Positions 38,190-51,400 of a stretch of DNA of 64,000 bases are shown here, in pieces; position 1 is the first letter of the stretch; the number at the start of each line of letters is the position of its first letter. Below the pieces are notes generated by a model. That model did not search any database. It was not told the DNA's origin and worked only from the letters and a program-made list of their open reading frames with translations. The position numbers and the translations under genes were made by a program. Location: positions 1,108,961 through 1,172,960 of the forward strand of contig VXAI01000096.1 in NCBI GenBank assembly GCA_013399305.1. The letters run 5' to 3'. The stretch comes from Rostratula benghalensis (Eukaryota > Chordata > Aves > Charadriiformes > Rostratulidae).

Positions 38190-38560
38190 CCTCCCGCCGT
38201 CCGGGCCCAGTCAGTGCCCGGCGGCCGGGGTCCGCCCGCCCGGCAGCGCCACCGCTGCCATAGAGACAGCCAGGGAGCCCCACTGCCATAGAGAGGACGC
38301 CGCAGAGGCACGCAGGGCGGGCCGCCGCGCGTCTCTATGGTGCGAGCGCTCGGCGGCGCTGCGGCGGCCATTTTGGAAGCGGGTGAGGCGGCCATATTAA
38401 GAGTGGGCAGGGAGGCGGAGGGAGATGCGAGGCTGGCTTTCCCCAGAAACAAAGCTGTCGCTTCAAAACCGGTGTCCGACGAGGGTCCTTGGCGTGCTGA
38501 GCCCCGGGGCAGGGTGGGGAGAGGGACAGGGTGACAGTCCTGGGGTCAGCGCCACAACGG
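37880..38560. promoter_or_regulatory. CpG island, NEK4 promoter and first exon
   Basis: GC- and CpG-rich segment around the NEK4 start codon (38187-38189, minus). Upstream on the NEK4 side it contains three copies of CCATAGAGA (see separate entry) and two YY1-like GGCCAT sites near 38367 (GGCCATTTTGG) and 38390 (GGCCATATTAA). No TATA box is seen for NEK4. Confidence 0.65.
38255..38340. promoter_or_regulatory. Three copies of CCATAGAGA in NEK4 promoter
   Basis: CTGCCATAGAGA occurs at 38255-38266 and 38283-38294, and the inverted form GTCTCTATGG at 38331-38340. All lie within 150 bp upstream of the NEK4 start codon. Read on the minus strand, CTATGGCAGC and CTATGGCAGT are one base from an RFX/X-box half site (CTATGGCAAC-like). 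That is of interest because NEK4 is cilium-linked; binding is inference. Confidence 0.45.
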
Positions 38561-39356
38561 GCCCCACTACTCAGCCTTGCAGCCTGAGGCATGCAGTGGC
38601 TGGGGAGGCTTCTACAAGGCCATCCCCTCACCTGGGCACGGGGGAGAGAATTGGTTTGAAAAGCTCTGGTCTGGTTTAAAAGGAGCTGGACCTGTCCTGC
38701 GTCCCTCACACTGTTGCACACCTAAACCTACAGGAAATACCCCAAATCCCGTAAACTTGAATATTTTATTATCACTGAGCTTTTAACTCCCAGCTCTCCA
38801 AGTCTGTGTTTCATGCTACAGAGGAGATGAAACCTGTTAAAAAGATGGAGAGAGAACTGACGCTGTCAAGATAACACAGAAGATGAGCCGTGCTGCAGCA
38901 GGCTGAGTGGGTATCGGTTGTGAAGAGGAATAGGAAAGCATGTAATAGGAAGTTTCTGGACTATTCGGGGCACATGTCAAATAATGGTACCTAAATCTGG
39001 TACCTGAGTGATACGCAGGATTGCAGGAGGTCATTTTTGAAGAGGAGCATAAAAGGGTTTAAGAGACTGCAAGCTCCATTACGGCTGCAATAAAATTGAG
39101 CCAAAGACAGCCTTTAAGAAGGTATCAGAAAGATGACGGTTTTGAGTTGGAAAAGAGGGGACTCTGGAGCAGAGATCAATCTCAGTTGCCTGTGCAGAAA
39201 TAGCTGTTGAATTTCCGTTTGGAGATACTACATAGAAAAGACATTGTTGAAACAGTCTGTAAATTCTGTAACAGTATTCTGCAGATGATACGAATTCAAA
39301 ATTCAGTATTTGGTGTTTCCCAAATGCCTAATGTTTAATCCCACTTTTCACACTGG

Positions 39357-39397
39357 GTTATTTATTAACACTCAGTAAACAAAGAATTACATATTTA
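39357..39397 (+). promoter_or_regulatory. HNF1-like, FOXA-like and TATA-like sites of ITIH promoter
   Basis: GTTATTTATTAAC at 39357-39369 differs from the palindromic HNF1 consensus GTTAATNATTAAC at one position. GTAAACA at 39375-39381 matches the FOXA/forkhead core. ATATTTA at 39391-39397 could act as the TATA element about 40 bp before the ATG. Liver-type input agrees with an ITIH plasma-protein gene. Confidence 0.5.
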
Positions 39398-39437
39398 TGC
39401 CTATCGTTCAGATTGGAACCTTACTTTTTTTTTGAAA

Positions 39438-42400
39438 ATGGAAAACCATCTATTGCTTTGTATTTTATTATTGATTCCTGCTTTTGCATCATCAGACTTT
39501 TTGGTAACGCATGTCAGAAACGTCAAGGTAAGTAATTGACCATGTAGGGTTTCCTATTCCTCATACAGATTAACTTCCTGCCATTTATCAGCATTTATCA
39601 GAGAGTTCATACAGTGCTGCCACCTGTGTTCTCTGTTACCAGTGAACACGAGATCAGACCTGGGATTCAGGCCAGCTTATCTCTAACCAGCTTCAGTTTT
39701 GAATCAGCTCTGAAGAAGCTCTCTCTCTTTTTAAAAACATCACTTTCCTTTGTTTTCCCTGTCATCTCCATATAATGGTAAAATGTTTTAGTGGTCATAT
39801 ATTTAAAGGTGTAAAACAATCATGGCTGCCAGGGAAGTGACTTCAGCAAAATACCAGTGAAAAGATGCCTCCAAGAAGCAGAGAAGAGACATGTAAGGTG
39901 GCATCCAGATAACTGTGCCTGACATGGTAGGATTTTTCTCAAAGGCTTTGCATGTTAGCGTAACATGAAATAGAAATACACCTCTGGCCCTCAGTGGCCA
40001 TTCTGGTTTTGGCTAAATCTTTGAGTAAGGCAGTGCTTCCTGACGTTCTGCCTAATTTTCTTCAGTCGAGTTGCTGGCCACTACTCCCTACCTCTGAAAT
40101 TATTTTCCTCTCAGTAGGTAAACAGTACAAAAAGTTACAGAGGGCAAATCTCTTTGGGGAGCATTGTAGGTTAGTGGGTACAACAGGACAAAGCAATTTA
40201 CAGTCAATTTCTGTTGATTTGGACTTTTTCTTGGAAAATCAGGATAATAACATATCTAACTTTCTAAAATCAGCTAGAGATTTATTGCTGCAAATTGGAG
40301 AGGCTGTGGATTATTTAACCATTATGTAGCACAGATATAATGGAGCATTTCCCCCCTGATTACCATAGTACCTCTTGTTCTCTGTAATGTCTTGCAATGC
40401 TAAAGCCATTCTAAATGGAAAATAGCTGAAGCTCAGTGCAGTGCATCTGTACATGCAGAACACTACAAAAATGATGGTTGAGTCTCTCAGTCTTTTTATA
40501 TGATTTATGCAAATACAATTTGATTGCAATGGAGGAGATTGCTGTGTAGTATGAAGATCTCAGACCCCATCCCTGTCTTAGCTCATTTGAGCAGGTTGTG
40601 TGCCAGTGAGGAGTGATGAGGCATGGCTGGAAGCCTGCCTGGCTGATGACCTTGAAGCTGTCAAAGCTTTTAAAGCCATAGTCTTTAAAGTAAAGGTAAA
40701 CACAACTGGCAAACTCAAGTCTGCTGAAAATTGAACAAAAATCCAAATCAAAGATCCCCAGATACACTTGTACACCTCATTCCTAGGTGTGCAGCTACTA
40801 AGGGTGGGGAAGTTCTTCTTGATTAAAAAATTACTCCTAGAACTACATATTCAAAACATTCAAAGCACGGGTAGCGATGATACAGCCTTCCTTTTATGGC
40901 CCTCTCATTTTGGCAGCAGTGGGACTCCTACACAGCTCATGAGAAAGTTTACTTTTCATAACTAAGCTGATTATCTCTTCTCTATGATTTTCAATTAGCA
41001 TCACTTGATATAATGCTGTAGAACTGGAAATAATTTTAATGCCTTATTTTTTCTATGTAGTACTTAGGAATATAACTAAATACCTCATTCAGTGTTGTGA
41101 ATTCCCAGAGGTCACTTCAAGTTAACTGTAGTCTTTGTTGAATCTTTTAGTCCTGCTGTGTTTCAGTTTCCCAAGCTGTAAAATCAGGGCTTCTTTCAGC
41201 AAGTACTGTAACAGGAGCTCTCTTTTCCCTTCCTGTTTTCTTGGGAGTTCAAATTTCCTTTTTCCTCTGCTTTTCCTCTCCAATTTCTACACATTTTTTG
41301 CACCTATATTATTTGCTGTTGCCACAGCAAAAGCAGTATTAAACAAAAGCAGAATTTGTTACTTTTATACAACCAAAAAAATTAATTAATACTTGGTACA
41401 GCTGGAAAATACATGGAAACACTAAATAAACATTTGATTAAGTAACTGTAACTACAAAAGGTAGAGCATATTAAAATCTCAATTTGGTGTGAAAGTACAT
41501 ACCATTATTTTTTTTTAATGCGACACTTTCTGTCCACACAACTTAAAATGACCATGATGTTAGTGAGGTCTCTGGCTACCTCCAACTGAATAATCAATTA
41601 TAATAATAAAAAAATAATCACAGAGTCACCTAATCCACTCCCCCGTGTAAATCAGGGTCAGCTGGAGCAGGTGGCCCAGGACAATGTCCAGCTGGGTTTG
41701 AGTACTGAAGATCAGCCCAAGTATAAAGCAACTAGTACCTTTCACCGGGAGATTTTTCTGTATTTTCTTTGAAAAACAAAATGGCAGAGTACTCCCTAAT
41801 TTATTTACAGAATCAGAAAATAAGTCCTTCAAAACTACTGCAGAACCCATAATTCTGATAAAGGATGTGCATGACAGCAATTCTGTAAAAATTAAAAGCA
41901 AGTAAAGTATCTTTTAATTTAGGAGGTAGTAGTCAGAATTCCAGAATTTTGAACTAAAGAACTCACATTAGTAGATTTTTGTATTCTTAAATTGCTTGGT
42001 AATTCCAGTTTATGGAAAAGTTTGTACCAAACAAACTGTTATTTCAGTGACTTCTTGCTTTTCGTTTCCCAGGGTCTATCCCTCCCTTTGTGTTTTGAAA
42101 GGGAAAATGACTAGCTGTAATGAGAGTACAGATAAAGGTAATTTCGGTTTTGGAAAGGAAGGACTTGAATTGGTGTGTACCCTACACAGCCATTAAAGAA
42201 GCCTATATAGGTTTGTGAAACAGGAGACACACACACAGGTATCACCTGTGTGGCAGTAACAGTTTGAAAGATGAACCTAGAGAAATGTATGCAAGCTTTT
42301 TGGCCAGACTCTTGTGTGAGTTGAGAAGTCTCCACCCCAAAACCTTGCGTCACCATAGATTTAATATACTGTCTTAAAAAAACCCCTCCAAAATAAATAA

Positions 42401-45400
42401 AAATAGCCCTCTGCATCTCAGTTTCCAACCTGTAAAACTAAATGTGAAAGGTAACAAAAGCCATAACCATACCTGAGATGTGTATCTGACTTGATAACTT
42501 TATTGTGTCTTTCCCTCTCCATTTGGTGGAGCAGGTAAACACGCTTGCACAAATTGTGACCCAAGAGGCTCTTGGAGCCAAAAGAGATAAGGAATTTGCA
42601 GCTGAGTTTACGAGAATTGAGTTACACAAGTTGTTATTTTAACGTGATTCATGAGGCTTGTTCTCTCTTTCAGAGGAGAGCACATGGTATTTTTGGAGAG
42701 CTTCTGATATTTGCACCTACTCTAGGAGCAAATATGCAAAAAAACCCCAATAGCAGCTCTTCCCCCCCCCCCCCCCCCCCAAAGCCCTCTTTAATAGTGA
42801 TGGCCTCTCCTCCCTGTAAGTCTGCTGAATTACCATCTTACCCCTTGGTGTTAGAATGAGAGGCTGTTGGGGTGAAACAGAAACCTTTTAGGAATAAATC
42901 TGAAAGAGTGCAAGGATGGGTCTGCCTAATAGTTTGGATGTGTGTGTGACTGCAAAAAAACAACCAACAGTGCAAACTGTTGTTCCAAAGTTTGATACAA
43001 ACCCCTTCTTTCTTCTAAAGGAGAATTTTTTTGAGAAGTCAAAATATACACCAGAACCAGGAATTCCCAGGAAAAAGATGTAATGCTCAGAACAAGATGT
43101 TCTGCTTTTACTTTGATGTCACCACACAGCCAACCTGTCTCAATGACATTTAAATACAAATGGCACTGAGCATTCAAACCTCTTTTCCTCTCTTCTCCCA
43201 GGTGGTCCATTATTGTTTTATTATTTTCTGAAAGAAGATAGTATCTTTTTTGTCACTTGAGCTAAATACAACATCAGCAACATTCAAAGTTTAACTTATC
43301 TTTCAAACCCACAGTATTTGAGATGCAGTAGCATCTGATGAAAACCAAAAGATTCACCAAACCTGGGAACGCTATAAACAGAACAATTATACCCTCCTCT
43401 GATGCCTTACTTGCTCTTCCCTCAAATTTACTTCAGTTTACTAATGAGGACCTTTCTCAAGCCTTCCTTCTCCCAGCCAGCTTCTTTTGACTTGGAAGCA
43501 GAAGACAACTACTTACACAAGTGATTTCTTTCTAAATGCAGCTTTCCTACCTTACTCATGACTCTTTTTCTTTGTTTTTTTTTCTCTTTACAGAAGCGAA
43601 ATGCTGACAATGACGTGGTGAGTAAGGCTTGGTTTTGGTCAGGCTATTAAGAAAGATTTATAGTGACAAGAATATGCTTGCTGTGTTTACAACTTGTTTC
43701 TGTGAGTCCAGGCTGAGCAAATGGGTATTTCTGAGCGTGTGTAATGAGGGGAGTAGCCCAGAGTTGATGGGTTTAGGCAGCAGGACTAGATAGACAGTTC
43801 CTTTTTAAGTGCTGAGGGAAACTCCTGCACAAGGAAAGAGAATGAAGAAATTATTTTTAACCTTGTACTTTAATAAATAGCAAAGTCGTTTGAAGTCACT
43901 TATGCAATGCATAAATGCTTTGATTGTTTGGGGACCTTCTTAATCAACCAGCCAGAGATCAGGCCAACCATAAACACTCTAAGATTCTTTTGGATGCTGG
44001 TTTTGCTGCAAGAAGCAGACCTTCTTGTTGTGGAGCTGCCTGAGGAGTCACACTTGTTGTTACCTATGCTCTCATATAGTTTCCAGCAACTGCATAGCTG
44101 AGTATTCAAAGAAAATAGGTATTGCCTTACCTATTTCCTTGTTTAAAGAAGAATGAGTCCCAGTTGTGAGGAAGTTGAGAATAATATATAATGGAATTTG
44201 AGCCATCTGCAATTGTTTAGGTCTATTTTTAAACAAGATGACTACTTACATCCCTGCTCTAGAAGTCATTCACTCAGCTGATAATTACAGTCACTAATAC
44301 AGCGAGGCAGCAGTAAGTTCTTGTGCTCTTTGACTAATCATAAACAACAGTCACAATTGCAATAGAAAAAAACCCCTGATTCTTACAATAGTAGTATCTT
44401 TGCTTCGGAAGTAGCTACTTTGTGAAAGAGGCTCTAGTTACAACTTTTGGAACAGCACCAGGACAGCAGTGTGATAGATACCCAAGCAAACACAGCTGTG
44501 CTCCACTTCTTATGATTAGGCCTTTCCTGTTGTGCTTTGGAGTGACAAAATGTCCTGCCATGATTTTTATTTTTAAATATTATTATGGCTGATTATCACA
44601 GACACTGCTGTAACAGCTAAACCTTTTTTCTTATTTTATTTTTCCATCTACAGGTTGTCAATGGGATAGAAATCTATAGCATGAAAATTGATAGTAAAGT
44701 AACTTCTCGATTTGCCCACAATGTCATCACCAGTCGAGCTGTCAATCGTGGAAACGCACACAAAGAAGTCTTCTTTGATGTTGAACTCCCTAAGACAGCT
44801 TTCATTACCCACTTCAGCATGTGTGTAATCTTTACAATACTGCCTGTGCAAATGCCGCTGGGAGAAACTGAACCCAAATGTTCATTTTCACTTTGCCATT
44901 TTGATAGATTTCTAAGTGCCTCTTGGGTAATCTTCTGGTTCTATTAACTTAACAGGCAAGATATGTGGAGTAAGGCAAACATTGGTACATCTATACAAAA
45001 GATCACTAATTTTCAATTATTTTTATTCTTCATCATGGACCCTAGGGAATGGGGGATCATCTCTGGAGATCCATTTACCTTTTCAGAAATACCTTGTCCT
45101 TACTCTGGTATTATCAATCCAGAAAGGTTCCATTACTTAATTTCCCTGATGGTATTATAGCTTAATTCATCTTTTCCTTTAAAAATCCTATTTGAATGAA
45201 AGACAGGCAATAGAAGTATTCCTTTACATTTTTACCTTTATTTGCAATAATATGCAGTTCTCACACCATTATGCAGTTTAATTCAGTTTAAACACATCCA
45301 TCTCTGCTAATCACACTATGCCTGTTCTGTTTTCAGTGAAAAGAAACAGTAGCTTTGAGGGCACGACTGCTCATAGTGCATGCCACAACTTCTACTAGAG

Positions 45401-48400
45401 GATGAGAGGGATCCCCTCTGAGAAATGCCTGTTTAAATGGTGTAAGGGGGCCTAAGGATAAAATGTTCACTGTCGACAGCTACAAGAGCTCTTCATTCCA
45501 GCTAAATTAACTGAGAATACAAGAATACTAAATGCTCAAACCCTGGCAATATCAGATTCCTCAAAGAGCTTTTTTAGCAAACCAATCAATAAACAGAGAA
45601 TTGCCTACAATAAGTTTTCAGGTATTGGTGCAAATCTTTCAGCTAAACTAGGACTTTTTCATCTGCAGGACAATTGATGGTGTCACTTATCCTGGAACTA
45701 TCAAGGAAAAAGAAGTGGCAAAAAAGCAATATGAGAAGGCTGTTTCAAAGGGACAGACTGCTGGGCTTGTCAAGTAAGAAAGATGCCTTGTGTGGCTTCC
45801 GCACCATCATCCCATAGCAAGTTGTGAGGTTGGAAGGACTTTGTTCTGGCATATTTCTGAAGTGTTTTGGTTTTGGTTTTTTCTTTTTTACAGGACCAAA
45901 ACCCTATTGCGACATTAGAGTTATTGTAGTGTAAATTACAAAAAGAAAATAGAAGGTCTGATTACGCAGGGAGAATCTGCAATTATAGAAAGACTCTTCC
46001 TGCAACTTTCCCTGACTTTGCATGACCTCTTCTTGGATTAAGCTCACTGGGAAACTTGAATAAAGTCAACAGTGTGACTATTAATTTAGCAATAGATCAA
46101 AATTCCCATCCTTGTCACTCCTTTTTGAAAATCATACTCCACCAACTCACACAACAAATACTGAGAAAGAGGATAAAGATATTATTTTTCTTACCCACTT
46201 AAATGTAGAGCTTCAGGAAGAAAAACAGAAAAATTCACCGTTTCAGTCAACATTGCAGCAGCCAGTAAAGTCACTTTTGAACTCGCATACGAGGAACTGC
46301 TGAAACGACAGTTTGGAAAATATGAGATGTTCATCAAAGTAAAACCGAAGCAGCTTGTCAAAGATTTTGAGGTAAATGATAAACTGTACCAAATTAATCT
46401 GTAACTTAAGAGACGATGAAATTCTGTACATCTGTTGACAAGGGAGCGCCATGGGCATTCCCATTGTGTCACAGGTGAGGTAAAGCCCATGATAATATTT
46501 CTAACTATTCACATGGGGCGTCCACACCAGTATGTTTGAGCACAGGTTTTGATTTGTAAACCTGACAAATCGGCCCAGCGACTAAGCCTCCAAAAGAAAC
46601 GATGTATGGAAACCTGAAAAAGCCATTACAAGGTCTTGGGGTAAAATAAAACACTAATTGCTTTTATAAATGCTTTTATAGCATCAACTATACCTTTCTC
46701 ACACCACTATGAAACTACCTCATCTTAAATTACAGGGCTACATATCTTGCATTCAAGAATACTGTAGCTTTTGTGTGCCAAAACTTGTCTTTAATTACTC
46801 TTTTCTGCCTCGCTAAACCCCTGCTTACAGAAAATGTACATCCTTTGTATGCCCAAAAAATACTGCATAAAAATCCTTACAAAACTCAACATCTCTAAGA
46901 GATAATGCAGCATTATTTTAAACACAGTATGGCAGAAGGCACACTGAAATAAAGGCTGAAGTTGGGCACAACTCACAGCTAATGGCTGGGTTCTATTTTT
47001 CAATGACTTGAGTATTTATTGACGTTTCACAAAGCTCCAGTATCTGGCTTTCAAACAAGTTCTATACCTATTAAGATTTATTCGTTTCTAGCTTTGTTTT
47101 TAACTTGATGTATTGTTATAAGTCGACATATATTGATATAAGTGATTGATGTATATAGTTGATATAAATTGTACATGTTGATATAAATTGACATATTGTG
47201 GGGCAATCAATGACAATGAATTTTCAATTAATATTTCAGATTGAAGTAAATATCTTTGAGCCCCAGGGTATCACTAACCTGGAAGCGGAAGGAACATTCA
47301 TCACCAATGATCTACAAAATATTGTTAAGAAAACTTTTTCAGAGAAAAAGGTACAATGATGACTGCATTCATAGTTATTTATTACAGTTCTAATTCTGAA
47401 ATAATAATGTCAGTGCAAACGTGCTGTAGTGGCTACCAATAGAAGTGAGTGGAAAAAAATAGATAATGTAGCAAAGGCTTTTTTGTGTGCAAGAGCTCTG
47501 AATTCCAAGCAAGCAAGTTGAAGGCCTTCTCCACGCAGCTGAGAAGCCACATAGCTGTTAGCATGGTATGGTACCCAAAACAGTAGCCCTTGATCCACAG
47601 CAGCAGCTGGAAACCTGGCTACCAAGAGGAGTATTTCTTACAGAAGTGTGTCAGCAACAATCAGCTTTCTCATGTATGGAGGTGGTACAATTCCTAAGAC
47701 ATAAACTGCCCATCAGGCAAAGGTGTCATTCAGAGTGGAGAGCTGAAGCAAGGAAGATGGGGAAGTAAACTCATGAAGCAAGTTCTATATAGCAGTCTTC
47801 ACATACCAGTTAACCATCAATAAGTATATAAATGCACATAGATAGAAGCTAATAGTTAACCTGGTAATACAGATTATTCTCACATCTGTGAGTATAACTA
47901 ACACAGTTTTACAGAAGTGCAAACTTCTTTGTGTTCTATGGAAAAATTTCAGCCACTGAGGCTGAGATCTAATGAAGGCTTTTCTTTTCAGGGGCACATC
48001 TCTTTTAAGCCAACTCTTGATCAGCAGCGAACCTGTGCAAATTGCTCACAGTCTCTCTTGGATGGGGATTTTAATGTAAGATATGATGTGAAGAGAACAA
48101 CTCCAGATAACTTGCAGGTAAAGCTGACAGCTGGAAATTCTGAACTGTTGAACAGCTTAAGCTTGCATAGGAAAGGTCAGGGAGCAGTGAGGGACAGGGA
48201 CCTGAGTGTGACAGCACAGGGGATTTGCCAACCACCAGCCCACTCCCCACAGTACCTGAGCAAGGCAGACCCAGAGATGGTTGTCACATTCAACTGCGAG
48301 TCCAGGTCATCGGGCAAGTGATGAAGCAGCCCAAGGTCAAGGTGGGAAGTCAGTCTGCAGAACTGGATCCAAACCAGTGGAATCCATGGACAGGAACAAG

Positions 48401-51400
48401 TCTGGTTGTCACACCGCTGGAGACAGTCGTTCTTACAGTACAGATTGGGCAGGGCTTGTGCTTAAATGAAACTCCTGGGCTGATGGAGAGAGGCGAGACT
48501 GGCCAGGGCCATTAAAGCCTATTAGTCCACTGACAAGCTGACACGAAATGAAAGTAATTTGTTCTTTATCCATTCTGGTTTTATAATACACAAAACTTGG
48601 GTTTTTTTGGTTTGTTTGGTTTTGGAGTTTTTTTACATTTTATTTTTCAGATTGTCAACGGCTACTTTGTACATTTCTTTGCACCGACGAATCTTCCGAA
48701 GTTGCCCAAGAATGTTATTTTTGTAATAGACATCAGTGGTTCAATGTCTGGAAGAGAAATAGAACAGGTAAGTTATTATATTACTATAAAGTCCCAGTGG
48801 AAAAGCCTCTGTTAAGATGGAAGGGACATGGTGGCTTATACTGCATATGTGCTGCTAAACCTACACCAAGTGGCTTCATCCTGTGATCTGTACACCCTAA
48901 GTACTAGTTTGAAGTGTTAATGTAGAACAAAATTCTATACGTCTAGGCTGTATTTACTTACTTATAAATGTTACTAGTGCAAAACTCTTTAATATCAACA
49001 TTTCCAGAGAGCTCTGTCACGTGCACTGGACAGTTCCAAAATTAAAAAGTTCAGAGAGTATTTTGTGCATTATCTGTATTGCTTGTTCTGCCTCCACCTG
49101 GAAGCAGCAGCTCTTCTTATAATGAGGAGGACTCATTCTAAACTAATGCTCAGAATTTTCAGGTTTTGGTGCTGCACCAAAATATCCTTGCTTGCATATG
49201 AGCTTCTCCACCAACCTGTAGCCACCCATTTCCCGTGGTTCTCACCTGGCTGTGCCAGCTTCCCACACTGTCAGCAACACTCCATGATGGGAGACTGGAT
49301 TTTCCTCTTGGCTACAAGGATTTACCAGATGTGATTCAAACTCCCTGTGAGAGTTACTCTGAAATAGAGACAGGGACTGGCAAGGCCAGAAGAAGCTCAC
49401 AATTTTTGCATGACATAGCGTGTAAAAGTTAAAAATACATACATTCTGAGAGATGACTCCTGTAAAATCTGTAAGCACCTATTTTGTTGACTGTTGAAAC
49501 ACACATTTAAATCTCTTTGTCTTACAGACAAGACAAGCACTTCTAAAAATCTTAGACGACATTAAAGAAGATGACTTCTTCAATTTCATACTGTTTGGTA
49601 GTGAGGTACACACCTGGAAAGAAACGTTAATCAAGGCCAGTCCTGAGAATTTGGATGAAGCAAGGAAGTTTGTTCGGGGCATCAACACTGCAGGCTGTAA
49701 GTGCTTTACTGAACTTGCCAAAGGGTCATTGCCTAAGTTGATTTATCCATTCAGTCTGTGAACACAATGCTATAGCTTTTATTTATTTATTTTATTTTAT
49801 TACTGGTGAGACACTCCTAAAATTTAAATCTACTGAGAACATGAGATCTATTTTTCCTTATGTTTCCAAAGTCCAGGTACTTTTCTGTCTGAAAGACACC
49901 CTCCTGCTTCCAAACCCAAATCTTTTATTTTCATACTGTAATGAGATCTCATCATATTGCAGTGAAAAATGGGACTTTATTTTGACTGTCTGTGCTGGAA
50001 CCAAATTTCTATGCCTACCTTGCAGCGACAAATTTACACGGTGGTTTAATGAGGGGAATTGATATGCTGAATGCTGCTCATGAAGGAAACCTTGTGCCCA
50101 AGAGAAGCGCTTCTATAATTATCATGTTAACAGATGGCCACCCAAATGAAGGTAAGTTTGTGTTGGATGGAATAATAGAGTAAACTAATAAAAAACTGCT
50201 CAGTTTAAATTGGCCTCCATCTTTGACTTCCAGATGTTTTCATTATTTAAACGCTACTATGACAGCATCATACTATTAAAACAAGTTTTTGATAAGACCT
50301 CTTAAGAAATGTGAACATGACCAGCCACGTTTCAATTTGTGGTAATTTTATCTATTTATGAAGAAAACTCAAACTTTTTCTGGTTTGATGCAGGTGTATC
50401 AGATACTGAGGACATTCAGGCACATGTGAAAAAAGCTATAGAAGGAAAATATCCCTTATACAATCTCGGTTTTGGCTATGGTGTTGACTACAACTTCTTG
50501 GAGAAGATGGCACTGGAGAATAAAGGACTGGCCCGTCGGATTTATCCTGACTCTGATTCAGCTTTACAGCTTCAGGTACCGTAATCACCACTTAAATTAG
50601 GTGAGATACACATACATTCAGATAACTACACAGACGTTCTTGTTTTGAAGCAGTCAAAATCCCAAAGTGTAATCTGGTACTGAGATGCTCAAGAGTCTGC
50701 TGTAATCAGAATATCAGTTGCATTTAATTTTCCTCTTCCCCTATATAAGCAGAAAGTGGAAGAAGAATAAAAGGGAGATAGTTTGGGTTATGGAAGAGGG
50801 TTCAAAACTCAGGGTGACACAAGTCACAATTCTGAAGGACGTTTCAGTGTGCAGCAAAATTGCTGCAGTCTTATCTCCCACACCTCAGAGACCACATAGT
50901 CATGTCATGTCAAGGGACGAGAAGGATGACAGAAAATAAAGCTCTAGATGTTCTGTCTTTAGGAATTTACTGCCAAGCAGGTGTATCTTACCACACTTCT
51001 GAAGCATTTTATAGTTGTATAAGGCATGAGAACAGGTATAAACAGGGCAGAGCTGACCTTTTTTAGTTCTCACATTGCAATAGCAGCCATTAAAAAAAGT
51101 CATTGAAGAATGTAGATACTGGATTTCGTTGCAAGGTTTGCCACAATCAAATACCAAGTCTCCTTTGGCTTATATTGTCATTTCTATCAAATGGAGGGAG
51201 ATCTTAGGGTCCCTCTTGATTAACATTGATGGAACTCATCATCCACAGCATGTTGTCAGGTATTTTTCCTTTCTCTTTGTGAGAATGATGAGTTTTACGT
51301 ACTTTCCTATTTCTGTTATTTGTAGATTTGCACTTCGAGATTTAACTGAATGTTGAAATGTTTATTCTAAAACACACTTTTAGTTTTCATTGCTGAAAAG

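Noticed and set aside
37908..38291. 127-aa plus-strand ORF at the NEK4 promoter
   Set aside because: It runs antisense to NEK4 exon 1 in GC-rich DNA; the minus strand encodes the conserved kinase N-terminus.
38577..39034. Short ORFs in the NEK4-ITIH intergenic region that might be an ITIH1 remnant
   Set aside because: Neither strand shows any VIT, vWA or propeptide motif; no sign of a pseudogene.
45820..45850. GTTGTGAGGTTGGAAGGACTT resembling the CR1 tail region
   Set aside because: Too short and without the terminal CR1 repeat to call an element.
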